The position numbers and the translations under genes are program-made. Shown here piece after piece: positions 24,345 to 31,774 of a stretch of DNA of 40,884 nucleotides. Within the stretch, counting starts at the first letter, position 1, and each line of letters opens with the position of its first letter. Under the pieces are notes generated by a model. It searched no databases, was not told the origin of the DNA, and saw nothing but the letters and a program-made list of their open reading frames with translations. Origin of the DNA: an uncultured Prevotellaceae bacterium (GTDB taxonomy: Bacteria; Bacteroidota; Bacteroidia; Bacteroidales; Bacteroidaceae); contig CAMJFC010000022.1 of assembly GCA_946404865.1 (NCBI GenBank), forward strand, positions 1 to 40,884, written 5' to 3'.

Positions 24345-25588
24345 TTGCCTTCATAGACTTTTTTGAAGTCCGACCATTTATAATAAGGATAGAGCGATGA
24401 GGGCAATGGCAGTCTTGCCTCTGCGCCGTTGAGCAGGCATTTCACCAGGATATCGTTCTTGCCACCTTTGCCACGGTAGAAGATGAGTTGGATGTTCGAT
24501 GCCTTGCATGTCTCCCAGTTTTGATAGCAGAATTTCACCTGAGCGGGGTCTTCCGGGTCCAGGTCGGCGCCGTTGATGCCCATGAGTACCGTCAGCGGTC
24601 CCAGGCAGGTGTCGTGTCCGAATCGCAGGTCGGCCAAGTGGTCGCTCGTGCCAGCGATGGCAGCTTCGGCTTTCGTGAGAATATCTTTGAGCACGGGAAT
24701 CATCTCGTATTGGGGACCGAACACCCAGGAGTAGGAACCTAAGTTCGACCCTTCCCACCGTGCAACAATCTCATCGTCGGAGACAATACCGTCCATCATC
24801 CCGTCGTGCCCGATACTGGGCAGGGTGGTGTAGAGGTCAATCAGGTTGGCGCCGATGCGGGCGACGTTGCCCGGCAGGCTGTCGGTGCTGGTGAACACCC
24901 TCTCGATGACTTTTTGTGGCAGTGAGTTGTCGCTCTTGAACTGGTCGCGGTTCTTCTCATAGCGGGGCTTGACTCTCGGATAGTCGCGGCGTGCGGGGTT
25001 CTGTCGGTCGGTGGGCACCACGCCGTCGAGTGTGAAACGTGATGACTGCTCTCGCACCTCTATCTTCGGGTTGCACTGCGTCAGTTCCTGGCAGAAGGCC
25101 GACATGCTGAGCACGCAGCGGCCTGACAGCGAGGAGATGGCAAAGACATTGCCGCCGCGTTTAAACACCTCGGGGAATCGGTTGTACATCGTCCGTGCGA
25201 TTCGCTGGTGTTGCTGCCACCCCAGGTCGGTCAACTCGCTCACACCCGTCATCAGTTCTTTTTTGCAGTCCATGAACTGGGCGTAGAAACGTTCGCCCGT
25301 GGCGGTCAGCTGGTGCCGTCTGTGAGCCACGGCGAGCAGTGTGTCCAGGTCCTTGTAGAGCCGGTCAGTCCAATAGTAGCGCGAACCGTGCCGTGCGTAG
25401 TGGCTGATATAGAATGGTTTGTAGCCGCGTGGCGCTTTGGTCATCTTCGCTGTTTCCATGGGATAGGGGTAGTCGTTGCCGTAAGCCCTGCGTGGGTCTT
25501 CTTTCAGCAGTTGAGCGATAGAATCACTTTGTGCCGTCATGGACATGGCCATGAAAGTCAGGAATAGTAGAGTAATGAATTTTTTCAT
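24317..25588 (-). CDS. Histidine acid phosphatase family exported enzyme
   Basis: This protein is 423 residues long from the ATG at 25588, which begins a clean signal peptide (MKKFITLLFLTFMAMSMTAQ); the longer frame to 25678 crosses the promoter. The catalytic RHG motif is R66-H67-G68-S69-R70, with Tyr where phytases usually have Pro. The proton-donor motif is H325-D326 (FGHDTCL), the HD type of acid phosphatases and phytases rather than the HAE type of MINPP enzymes. It would release phosphate from phosphoesters, perhaps inositol phosphates, in the periplasm. Promoter at 25634-25664. The 3' end overlaps the PP2C-like gene. Confidence 0.88.
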   Translation of the reverse strand: MKKFITLLFLTFMAMSMTAQSDSIAQLLKEDPRRAYGNDYPYPMETAKMTKAPRGYKPFYISHYARHGSRYYWTDRLYKDLDTLLAVAHRRHQLTATGERFYAQFMDCKKELMTGVSELTDLGWQQHQRIARTMYNRFPEVFKRGGNVFAISSLSGRCVLSMSAFCQELTQCNPKIEVREQSSRFTLDGVVPTDRQNPARRDYPRVKPRYEKNRDQFKSDNSLPQKVIERVFTSTDSLPGNVARIGANLIDLYTTLPSIGHDGMMDGIVSDDEIVARWEGSNLGSYSWVFGPQYEMIPVLKDILTKAEAAIAGTSDHLADLRFGHDTCLGPLTVLMGINGADLDPEDPAQVKFCYQNWETCKASNIQLIFYRGKGGKNDILVKCLLNGAEARLPLPSSLYPYYKWSDFKKVYEGKCTLSNNTL

Positions 25589-25633
25589 GATAATAACATA
25601 GTATAGTGATGAATAATAATCGTTTGGTGCTTG

Positions 25634-25664
25634 CAAAGTTACGTAAAAACGAGAGCAGAACAAA
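25634..25664 (-). promoter_or_regulatory. Promoter of the histidine phosphatase gene
   Basis: On the minus strand TTTG (25661-25664), 19 bp, TAACTTTG (25634-25641). Confidence 0.7.
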
Positions 25665-25814
25665 ATGAATTGGTTCATTTTTTATGCCGAGTCGTAGTAA
25701 CTTCACCTCTTTGGGGCAAAGATATGTAAAAAACGAGAGAAATACAAAAAAAGTGATAACTTTGCACACGTAATTCATTCTGGACAACCTGAAAACCTTT
25801 TAAATCACAGCGAT

Positions 25815-26714
25815 ATGACATTCCACGAAGATGAGAGAAAACTGCTGAATCAGCTGAAGAGCGGAAAAAGCATATTCCGTTGCATTCCCGATGATATCGG
25901 TGACATCGTTTTCTGTGCGACGTCCAACCAAAGGAAAAGACCCATGAGCAAGAGGAACAGATTCCTCGTCTTGGCCTTTTCCATCTTGGTGCCCGGTCTG
26001 TTCATCTATTTGTTTCATGGCACCATTTGGGTCATCATCCTGTCACTTTTAGTGGCATGGATGGGTATCGAAACCGCTCTCTTTTTTAGTGGAACCGACT
26101 ATTTCGTCGGGACAAAAGGGTTCGCCATCATCGAGTTTAAAACGAAACGAAGTCATATTGTCAAACAACAGGTCGTGCATTGGGATGAAGTGGAGGACGT
26201 CATCGCCACAGAGATGAGGAAAACCGATAGAAACGGAGATGACAAACTGGATTATTACATCCGTATCAACGGGCGTGAAATGATCGGGGAGAAAAAAAGA
26301 AAAGAGTTGGCAAGTTTTAGTGATGATTACGAAGATGGCAAGCTTAACTCTGTTTTCAACCATGAAATACGATTCTGGAAAGCCGTAGAAGAGCAATGGC
26401 TTGAATATATTTGGCCTGTGATACAGGCGAAATATGATGGCGGTGAGGAACTCGGTTTCCATCAATACCTATTTGACGAGTGTGATGAGAATTATATCAG
26501 GCTGCAGGGCCGGGACATCATAGTGGGCAAAATGGCCTATCGGTGGGCTGACATACAAAAAACTGAAGCGGATGATGAAAAAATCACCATTTATCACAAA
26601 GACTACACCACACATTTGTTTGGTCTGGTACAAGATGGGATAACGACGGAAATCTACCTCAAATGTATTGGTAATTGCCAGATCCTGAAGCATATCATCG
26701 AAGAGCATTTTTAG
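25815..26714 (+). CDS. Two-TM protein of unknown function
   Basis: This is a 299-residue protein that I do not recognise with confidence. After a 45-residue N-terminal segment come two adjacent hydrophobic helices (about 49-67 and 70-90), then a long soluble region with alternating strands and charged helices, possibly two PH-like halves (about 95-195 and 215-299). The repeated layout is VHWDEVEDV.../YRWADIQKT..., each followed by a strand with an IYIR/TIYHK-like segment. This would be a small membrane-bound cytoplasmic adaptor. It is transcribed alone from TAACTTTG (25757-25764), divergent from the phosphatase, and ends before the bidirectional terminator at 26766-26793. Confidence 0.7.
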   Translation: MTFHEDERKLLNQLKSGKSIFRCIPDDIGDIVFCATSNQRKRPMSKRNRFLVLAFSILVPGLFIYLFHGTIWVIILSLLVAWMGIETALFFSGTDYFVGTKGFAIIEFKTKRSHIVKQQVVHWDEVEDVIATEMRKTDRNGDDKLDYYIRINGREMIGEKKRKELASFSDDYEDGKLNSVFNHEIRFWKAVEEQWLEYIWPVIQAKYDGGEELGFHQYLFDECDENYIRLQGRDIIVGKMAYRWADIQKTEADDEKITIYHKDYTTHLFGLVQDGITTEIYLKCIGNCQILKHIIEEHF

Positions 26715-26765
26715 GGCAACCGAAAGCATTTTATAAAATGTTACCGCCAATAGGGTATTAAAAGA

Positions 26766-26793
26766 TTTTCCCCTGCCAGCCGGCAGGGGAAAA
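26766..26793. terminator. Strong bidirectional terminator
   Basis: A perfect 12-bp stem (26766-26777 with 26782-26793), TTTTCCCCTGCC and its complement, around an AGCC loop. T-runs lie on both sides, so it ends both the plus-strand two-TM gene and the minus-strand peptide gene. Confidence 0.9.
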
Positions 26794-26797
26794 TTGG

Positions 26798-26968
26798 TTA
26801 CTCGTCCCACACGTTGGTGGGGTGAATGGGGTCTTCGTAGAATACTCCCTCATTGCTCATGTCGATGAAATCAGGGTCGTTGGACAGAATTGACAGAGTG
26901 TCATCACCCATCAGCTGCTCTGCATTCAGTTCAAGAGTTCTCAACTCCGGTTTTATATATTTCTTCAT
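26798..26968 (-). CDS. Small 56-residue peptide following the secreted protein gene
   Basis: A 56-codon frame starts at ATG 26968, 22 bp after the stop of the secreted-protein gene, and ends 5 bp before a strong terminator. The peptide starts MKKYIKPELRTLELNAEQLM and then turns acidic and Asp/Asn-rich, ending NVWDE. KKYIKPE...E.LM openings are recurrent in small Prevotella proteins of unknown function and recall leader regions of secreted peptides, but there is no GG cleavage site or Cys. Being the last gene of the unit, it is surely transcribed. Function unknown. Confidence 0.65.
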   Translation of the reverse strand: MKKYIKPELRTLELNAEQLMGDDTLSILSNDPDFIDMSNEGVFYEDPIHPTNVWDE

Positions 26969-26990
26969 ATTCGTATCGATTTTTAGGTTG

Positions 26991-28790
26991 TTATTTCAAA
27001 ATGAACTTCTTGCCGTTTTGCAGCACCAGACCGTGGTAACTGCTGTCCACACGCTGTCCGGCGGCGTTGTACATCGGTGCTGTGGTGTCGGGTTTGTCTG
27101 TGCTGATACCCTCTATACGTGTGGCATCGAACAGAGGTATGAAGTTGGCACCGGCATCGTCAAGACGCAGGTAGGCCTTTCCGGCAGAGAGGTTGAAGTC
27201 GGCATCCGACTGCATGAAGCCCACCCTGTCCGCTGCGGGACTATAACCGAAGCGGTAAACCGTAGGACCGCCAGACACCAGGGTGTCCTCGAGCAGACCC
27301 ACCAATTTGTTGTCAGTGTAAGTGGCATCGGCAGCACCCTGATACTTCTGTAGAGGTACTATTATCGTTATGCCTTCCATACTACTATCACCGTGAATGA
27401 GGATGCCCTCACCGGCACGGTATTCACCGCCTTCTATCTCCTTCAGTTCCACGCTATGGCCTTTGCGCTCCGTCACGGCGTATGCCGTCACGCTGACAGG
27501 TGTGTTGCCTTCAACCATCGCCTTGGCGAACGACATGTCCTCATCGGCGGCGAATGAAGCCCAACCGTTTTTGCCCAGTTTCACTTCCATGGGGTCGGCG
27601 GTAATGGTGACATTGGCTGACATCTGGTCTTCTGCCAGTTCCAAGCGGATATGCACGTTGTAATTCTTGCCATACTTACCCACGGTGAAGTTATTACCGT
27701 CATTCCCACGCTCACAATAGCACGGGATGTTCAGACCCACTTCTGTCTGATCCGAAGCCCAGAAACAGTTCTGTGTATCGTTGATGCTGAACTTGAACTC
27801 CTCGCCGCCTGGGAAGTCGGTGATATCCACCTCAAATATATTGGTGTCTGATTGTGTCATTTGGCAGGCATTTTCCAAATCCCAGTCGCAGAATTCGCCT
27901 ACGACCTTCAGACTCGATATAGTCATAGTGCTCATGGTACCCTGGATGAATAGGTTGGGCTGTGCACCGTATTTTGATATTGTCAGCCATAAAGAGGGAT
28001 TGACAACCATCATGTTAGGAGTGATACCATTGTTCTGGCCGCTATCGCTATAATACAGGTTGTACCTTATTAACTCTTCTTCATCGTATGACGTGGCCAC
28101 CATAGATTTTCCGCCATCACCCAGAGCATTGTTCCAGGTGAAGTTGCCATTGCCATCATCTACATTAGCATTCCACGTTACTATCTTGAACTCACCCTGA
28201 AACTCTGACAAAGCAGAAAGGCAATAGACTTCCATCTCCTCGTTGTCAGTTTCCAGACTGAAAGGTCGCGCATCCTCAAGGTGCCAATTGTTGAAGTCGC
28301 CTACGAGGGCATAGGATGGACTTGTGTAACTGCCCTGGGGAGACATAGACATGCGCAAGGTGAGGGTGTTGTCTTCATTCTTCTTCACGACAATGAAGAT
28401 ATCAAAGGCCTCACTCTGTTGGCAACCATCGAAGAAGTAAAAGTTCCAACCATCGGTCGTGAGAGTATAGTCCTTATCTGGCTGTATGAAGGTGCTTCCA
28501 CTGCCGGTTTCTATACCATAGGTGTTTATTCCGACACCGTTCTGCTGCTCTTCCACATACAGGGTGCCGCCGCTATAGCTGTCAAGCGTACATGCATACT
28601 CATTTGCAAACTGGGTTTCATGCAGATCGAGTGTCTGGTCACCGTATTTTAACATAAAGGTGGATTGCAGGTCCTCTGCTCTTGTTCCTACCCGCATGGC
28701 GTCATTGAGCTCTGCGTCGTGGGATTTTGTTCGTGCCTGCATGGCAAATGGTACCCAAAACAGCACTAACATCATGAATACTTTTCTCAT
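26991..28790 (-). CDS. Secreted multi-domain protein with C-terminal sorting-type tail
   Basis: This 599-residue exported protein has a signal peptide (MRKVFMMLVLFWVPFAMQAR). It contains two segments of E-set/CBM48-like character marked by VGDFNNWHLEDA (about 185) and VGEFCDWDLENA (about 310), motifs seen in SusE/SusF-like starch binders and extracellular glycan-binding proteins. The last 30 residues (MYNAAGQRVDSSYHGLVLQN-type) match the tail common in Prevotella secreted proteins, likely a type IX secretion sorting region. A sugar- or surface-binding role is plausible but unproven. A consensus promoter lies at 28881-28911, and the 56-codon peptide gene follows. Confidence 0.75.
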   Translation of the reverse strand: MRKVFMMLVLFWVPFAMQARTKSHDAELNDAMRVGTRAEDLQSTFMLKYGDQTLDLHETQFANEYACTLDSYSGGTLYVEEQQNGVGINTYGIETGSGSTFIQPDKDYTLTTDGWNFYFFDGCQQSEAFDIFIVVKKNEDNTLTLRMSMSPQGSYTSPSYALVGDFNNWHLEDARPFSLETDNEEMEVYCLSALSEFQGEFKIVTWNANVDDGNGNFTWNNALGDGGKSMVATSYDEEELIRYNLYYSDSGQNNGITPNMMVVNPSLWLTISKYGAQPNLFIQGTMSTMTISSLKVVGEFCDWDLENACQMTQSDTNIFEVDITDFPGGEEFKFSINDTQNCFWASDQTEVGLNIPCYCERGNDGNNFTVGKYGKNYNVHIRLELAEDQMSANVTITADPMEVKLGKNGWASFAADEDMSFAKAMVEGNTPVSVTAYAVTERKGHSVELKEIEGGEYRAGEGILIHGDSSMEGITIIVPLQKYQGAADATYTDNKLVGLLEDTLVSGGPTVYRFGYSPAADRVGFMQSDADFNLSAGKAYLRLDDAGANFIPLFDATRIEGISTDKPDTTAPMYNAAGQRVDSSYHGLVLQNGKKFILK

Positions 28791-29134
28791 TTCAATTTAA
28801 TATTTGGTTATGATATAAGGATAATAAGTTGTCATTTAATAGCTTGTTCGGCAGCAAGTTTTCCAAGCGACTTTTCGATGCAAATATACACTTTTCCAAG
28901 GGAGTTTACAAGAATCAACAACCAATTTGCTCGATTTGAAACGAACTATTTAACTTCTTTAACATAAATTAATGTCAGTTCGATGAATAAAAAAAGAAGT
29001 CGCCTCCGGCAAGAACCAACGGTCGCTGGCCGAAGGGAAAAGCAAATCTCTCAAATCTAAACAAATCTATCATGCGTGGTGGGGTAATGTGCCAATGTGC
29101 CGTAGGTCGCATGTGAGGGTCATGCCCCAATAAT
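28791..29134. other. Intergenic stretch upstream of the secreted-protein gene
   Basis: No gene is visible. It contains the promoter at 28881-28911 and then mixed sequence; the short open frame across 28975-29235 runs through the tRNA gene and is spurious. Nothing else stands out. Confidence 0.6.
28881..28911 (-). promoter_or_regulatory. Promoter of the secreted protein and peptide genes
   Basis: On the minus strand TTG (28909-28911), 20 bp, TATATTTG (28881-28888), leaving a leader of about 85 nt. Confidence 0.72.
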
Positions 29135-29160
29135 GAAAAAAGCCCGATAAAATCGGGCTT
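29135..29160 (-). terminator. Terminator of the tRNA gene
   Basis: Stem 29140-29148 with 29152-29160 (AAGCCCGAT/ATCGGGCTT). Read on the minus strand it is followed by a T-run (A's at 29135-29141). Confidence 0.85.
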
Positions 29161-29168
29161 CACTGTCG

Positions 29169-29241
29169 TTGCGGAGGCAGGACTCGAACATGCGACCTCC
29201 AGGTTATGAGCCTGGCGAGCTACCAACTGCTCCACTCCGCG
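29169..29241 (-). tRNA. tRNA-Met (CAT), initiator type
   Basis: The 73-nt cloverleaf reads 5' CGCGGAG, D arm with AGTTGGTA, anticodon arm CCAGG-CTCATAA-CCTGG, T loop TTCGAGT, and CTCCGCA plus discriminator A. The C1:A72 mismatch marks an initiator tRNA. The anticodon stem has A29:U41 in place of the first of the usual three G:C pairs, and the T stem has a 52:62 U-C mismatch. CCA is not encoded. A consensus promoter (29276-29307) and a terminator flank it, so it is a single-gene unit. The odd pairs suggest a diverged copy or a lineage variant. Confidence 0.93.
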
Positions 29242-29275
29242 ATGTTAAAAAACGGCATCTTTTCAAATGCGTGTG

Positions 29276-29307
29276 CAAAGGTACAACATTTTCGGTGCTC
29301 AACCAAA
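29276..29307 (-). promoter_or_regulatory. Promoter of the tRNA-Met gene
   Basis: On the minus strand TTTG (29304-29307), 20 bp, TACCTTTG (29276-29283), ending 35 bp before the tRNA 5' end. Confidence 0.78.
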
Positions 29308-29383
29308 TTTTTTAGAGATTATTTTCAAAATCGCCTCAAAATGTCATTTTTTAGGCTCCTAAAAGCAATTTTTCGTAAAATCT

Positions 29384-29415
29384 TTTGCGTGTTTGAAAGA
29401 AATGCCCTATTTTTG
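29384..29415 (+). promoter_or_regulatory. Promoter of the TetR-family gene
   Basis: TTTG (29384-29387), 20 bp, TATTTTTG (29408-29415). Confidence 0.75.
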
Positions 29416-29438
29416 CACACGTTTACATGTTGTGCAAA
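29412..29438. promoter_or_regulatory. Dyad overlapping the tetR transcription start
   Basis: TTTGCACA (29412-29419) and TGTGCAAA (29431-29438) form a perfect 8-bp inverted repeat with an 11-nt spacer. It overlaps the -7 box and the expected start point, a fitting autorepression site for the TetR-family protein. Confidence 0.5.
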
Positions 29439-29457
29439 TTTTTGGGAGGAAAGTTAT

Positions 29458-30051
29458 ATGTCAATATCGAAAACAAGACAAAAACTGGTAGATGTGGCCC
29501 GTCAGTTGTTTGCCAAAAATGGCATTGAGAAAACGTCCATGAACGACATCGCCATGATGTCGGGTAAGGGACGGCGTACGCTTTATACCTATTTTAAAAA
29601 TAAAGACGAGGTTTATTATGCCGTCATCGAGTCGGAATTGGAGCGCCTGTCTGACAAATTAGACGAGGTGGCAGCCAAAAAAACCACTCCGCAAGATAAA
29701 ATCATCGAACTGATTTACACCCATCTGAGTATGATTAAGGAGACGGTGTGCAGAAACGGAAACCTGCGTGCCGAATTCTTCCGTAATATTTGGATGGTGG
29801 AGAAGGTGCGCAAGCATTTTGATGAGGAGGAAATCGCCCTCTTTAGAAAAGTATATACCGACGGCAAGGAGGAGGGAGAGTTCGACATTGACGATGTCAA
29901 CCTTGTGGCCGATATCACACACTATTGTATCAAGGGATTGGAGGTGCCCTACATCTATGGCCGTCTGGGACATGGTTTGACCGAAGAGACCAGTCGTCCG
30001 CTCGTAGCCAAGGTGGTGTATGGTGCACTTGGGAAAAGATATGTGAAGTAG
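29458..30051 (+). CDS. TetR/AcrR-family transcriptional regulator
   Basis: This is a 197-residue protein. Residues about 8-54 form the TetR helix-turn-helix (ARQLFAKNGIEKTSMNDIA followed by GKGRRTLYTYFKNKDEV). The ligand-binding helical domain (about 60-197) is not assignable to a specific effector. I chose the ATG at 29458 because it has a strong GGGAGGA ribosome site 7-14 bases upstream and sits just after the promoter; the frame is open back to 29206 across the tRNA promoter. It lies 301 bp before fabG on the same strand, and TetR proteins beside fatty-acid genes often control lipid metabolism; that link is inferred. Confidence 0.9.
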   Translation: MSISKTRQKLVDVARQLFAKNGIEKTSMNDIAMMSGKGRRTLYTYFKNKDEVYYAVIESELERLSDKLDEVAAKKTTPQDKIIELIYTHLSMIKETVCRNGNLRAEFFRNIWMVEKVRKHFDEEEIALFRKVYTDGKEEGEFDIDDVNLVADITHYCIKGLEVPYIYGRLGHGLTEETSRPLVAKVVYGALGKRYVK

Positions 30052-30352
30052 AGGAGACCCGCCCCCGGCCCCTCCCTTTAGGGAGGGGAGTAGATAGCAC
30101 GACTATTACGATGAATGGGGGGAAGAGACAAATCATACAATTCAAAGTTCAAATAAGGTTGAGGGTTTAAGGTTGAGGGTTGAGGGTTCTTATACTGCTG
30201 TGATACTGCAGTAAACGGAACGAGGTGCACGGAGCATATCTCTTACCTCTTACCTCTCACCTCTTACCTCTAAGATAACCTCTCACCTCTCATCTCTTTT
30301 TAATTTTTTAATTTTTTAATCTTTTAATTATCAAATATTTTAATTTTCAAAC
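30052..30352. other. Intergenic region with hairpin and low-complexity element
   Basis: It contains a perfect 8-bp GC-rich hairpin, CCCCTCCC/GGGAGGGG with TTTA loop (30069-30088), then the third bipartite element. A run of T/A 8-mers (TTTTTTAA-type, about 30298-30330) leads into the fabG start. No coding sequence is seen, and no clear TAnnTTTG promoter for fabG is found. Confidence 0.6.
30155..30297. repeat. Bipartite G-rich/C-rich low-complexity element, copy 3
   Basis: GGTTGAGGGTTTAAGGTTGAG-type blocks (30155-30188), a 50-bp spacer ending CGGAGCATATCTC, then CTTACCTCTTACCTCTCACC-type blocks (30239-30297): the same order and strand as the copies at 4962 and 18129. Confidence 0.7.
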
Positions 30353-31099
30353 ATGGGATTATTAACAGGTAAAACCGCACTTGTGACGGGCGCTGCCCGC
30401 GGTATCGGTAAGGCTATCGCCTTGAAATTCGCTGAGGAGGGAGCCAACGTGGCTTTCACAGACCTCGTCATAGATGAAAACGGACAAGCCACAGAGGCTG
30501 AGATCGCAGCCAAAGGCGTGAAAGCCAAAGGTTATGCCAGCAATGCGGCCGATTTCGCACAGACGGAAGAGGTGGTCAAGCAGATCAAAGAAGAATTTGG
30601 AAGCATCGATATCCTGGTCAACAATGCCGGTATCACCAAAGACGGACTGATGATGCGCATGACCGAGGCACAGTGGGACGCAGTCATCGCTGTGAACTTG
30701 AAGTCGGCGTTCAACTTCATACACGCTTGCACGCCCATCATGATGCGCCAGCGCGGCGGTTCCATCATCAATATGGCATCAGTGGTAGGCGTACACGGCA
30801 ATGCCGGACAGTGCAACTATGCCGCTTCGAAGGCCGGCCTCATCGCTTTGGCCAAGAGTATCGGTCAGGAGATTGGCAGCCGTGGCATCCGCGCCAACGC
30901 CATCGCACCGGGATTCATTGACACCGCCATGACACAGGCGCTGCCCGACAATGTGCGTCAGGAGTGGATTCAGAAGATACCTCTGCGCCGCGGAGGCACG
31001 GTCGAGGATATCGCCAATGTGGCCACCTTCCTCGCTTCCGACCTGTCATCGTATGTCACCGGACAGGTGATTCAGGTCGATGGCGGAATGAACATGTAA
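30353..31099 (+). CDS. fabG: 3-oxoacyl-ACP reductase
   Basis: This 248-residue short-chain dehydrogenase reduces 3-oxoacyl-ACP with NADPH in fatty-acid elongation. The cofactor loop is T12-G-A-A-R-G-I-G19, NNAG lies at 90-93, and the catalytic residues are N115, S143, Y156 and K160 (YAASK). The PGFIDTAMT and GQVIQVDGGM segments are typical of FabG. It heads a tight plus-strand run: the rluA-type gene starts on the base after its stop codon, and tamB and tamL follow. Other SDR activities cannot be excluded, but sequence and length fit FabG closely. Confidence 0.93.
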   Translation: MGLLTGKTALVTGAARGIGKAIALKFAEEGANVAFTDLVIDENGQATEAEIAAKGVKAKGYASNAADFAQTEEVVKQIKEEFGSIDILVNNAGITKDGLMMRMTEAQWDAVIAVNLKSAFNFIHACTPIMMRQRGGSIINMASVVGVHGNAGQCNYAASKAGLIALAKSIGQEIGSRGIRANAIAPGFIDTAMTQALPDNVRQEWIQKIPLRRGGTVEDIANVATFLASDLSSYVTGQVIQVDGGMNM

Positions 31100-31768
31100 A
31101 TGCAAGTCGTTTACGAAGACAACCATATCATCATCGTCTATAAGGAGAGCGGGGAAATCGTCCAGGGCGACAAGACCGGCGACACCCCTCTTTCTGAGAC
31201 GGTGAAGGATTATATCAAGACGAAGTACAACAAACCAGGGAGCGTGTTCCTCGGTGTTGTGCATCGGCTTGACCGACCTGTGTCGGGACTGGTCGTCTTC
31301 GCGCGCACGTCGAAGGCGCTCACACGCCTCAATGAGATGTTCCGCCGCGGCGACGTGAAAAAGACCTATTGGGCCATAACACTCAAAGCCCCTGCTGTGC
31401 CCGAGGGCGACATCGAAAGTTGGATGGTGCGCAACGAACGGCAGAACAAGAGTTATGCCTACGACCGCGAAGTGCCGGGAGCCAAACAGGCACGACTGCA
31501 CTATCGCGTCATCGGCCATTCCGACCGTTACCACCTGCTCGAAGTGAAACTGTTCACAGGACGACACCATCAAATCAGGTGTCAGTTGGCGCATATCGGA
31601 TGTCCCATCAAGGGCGACCTCAAATACGGGGCGCCCAGGTCCAATCCCGACGGGAGCATCTCGCTGCTGAGCCGGAGGGTGAGTTTCATCCATCCCGTCT
31701 CGAAAAAAGAAATCACCGTCGATGCCCCATTGCCTGCCGACAGGCTGTGGCACGAAATGAGAACCTAA
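31100..31768 (+). CDS. RluA-family RNA pseudouridine synthase
   Basis: This 222-residue enzyme isomerises uridine to pseudouridine in rRNA or tRNA. The catalytic motif HRLDRPVSG puts the nucleophile at D58; the KTYWAI and TGRHHQIRCQLAHIGCPI blocks are also conserved. There is no S4 RNA-binding domain, so it is the short RluA/RluC-catalytic type; the exact site in RNA cannot be told. The ATG directly follows the fabG stop codon (TAAATG), a strong sign of coupling, and tamB starts 6 bp after its end. Confidence 0.92.
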   Translation: MQVVYEDNHIIIVYKESGEIVQGDKTGDTPLSETVKDYIKTKYNKPGSVFLGVVHRLDRPVSGLVVFARTSKALTRLNEMFRRGDVKKTYWAITLKAPAVPEGDIESWMVRNERQNKSYAYDREVPGAKQARLHYRVIGHSDRYHLLEVKLFTGRHHQIRCQLAHIGCPIKGDLKYGAPRSNPDGSISLLSRRVSFIHPVSKKEITVDAPLPADRLWHEMRT

Positions 31769-31774
31769 ACGATT

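Noticed and set aside
29206..29457. Longer TetR start
   Set aside because: The extension crosses the tRNA promoter and the tetR promoter; the ATG at 29458 has a strong ribosome site and the usual TetR start.
30069..30088. Terminator of tetR
   Set aside because: The GC-rich hairpin CCCCTCCC/GGGAGGGG has no T-run on either side, so termination is not clear; recorded only as a hairpin.
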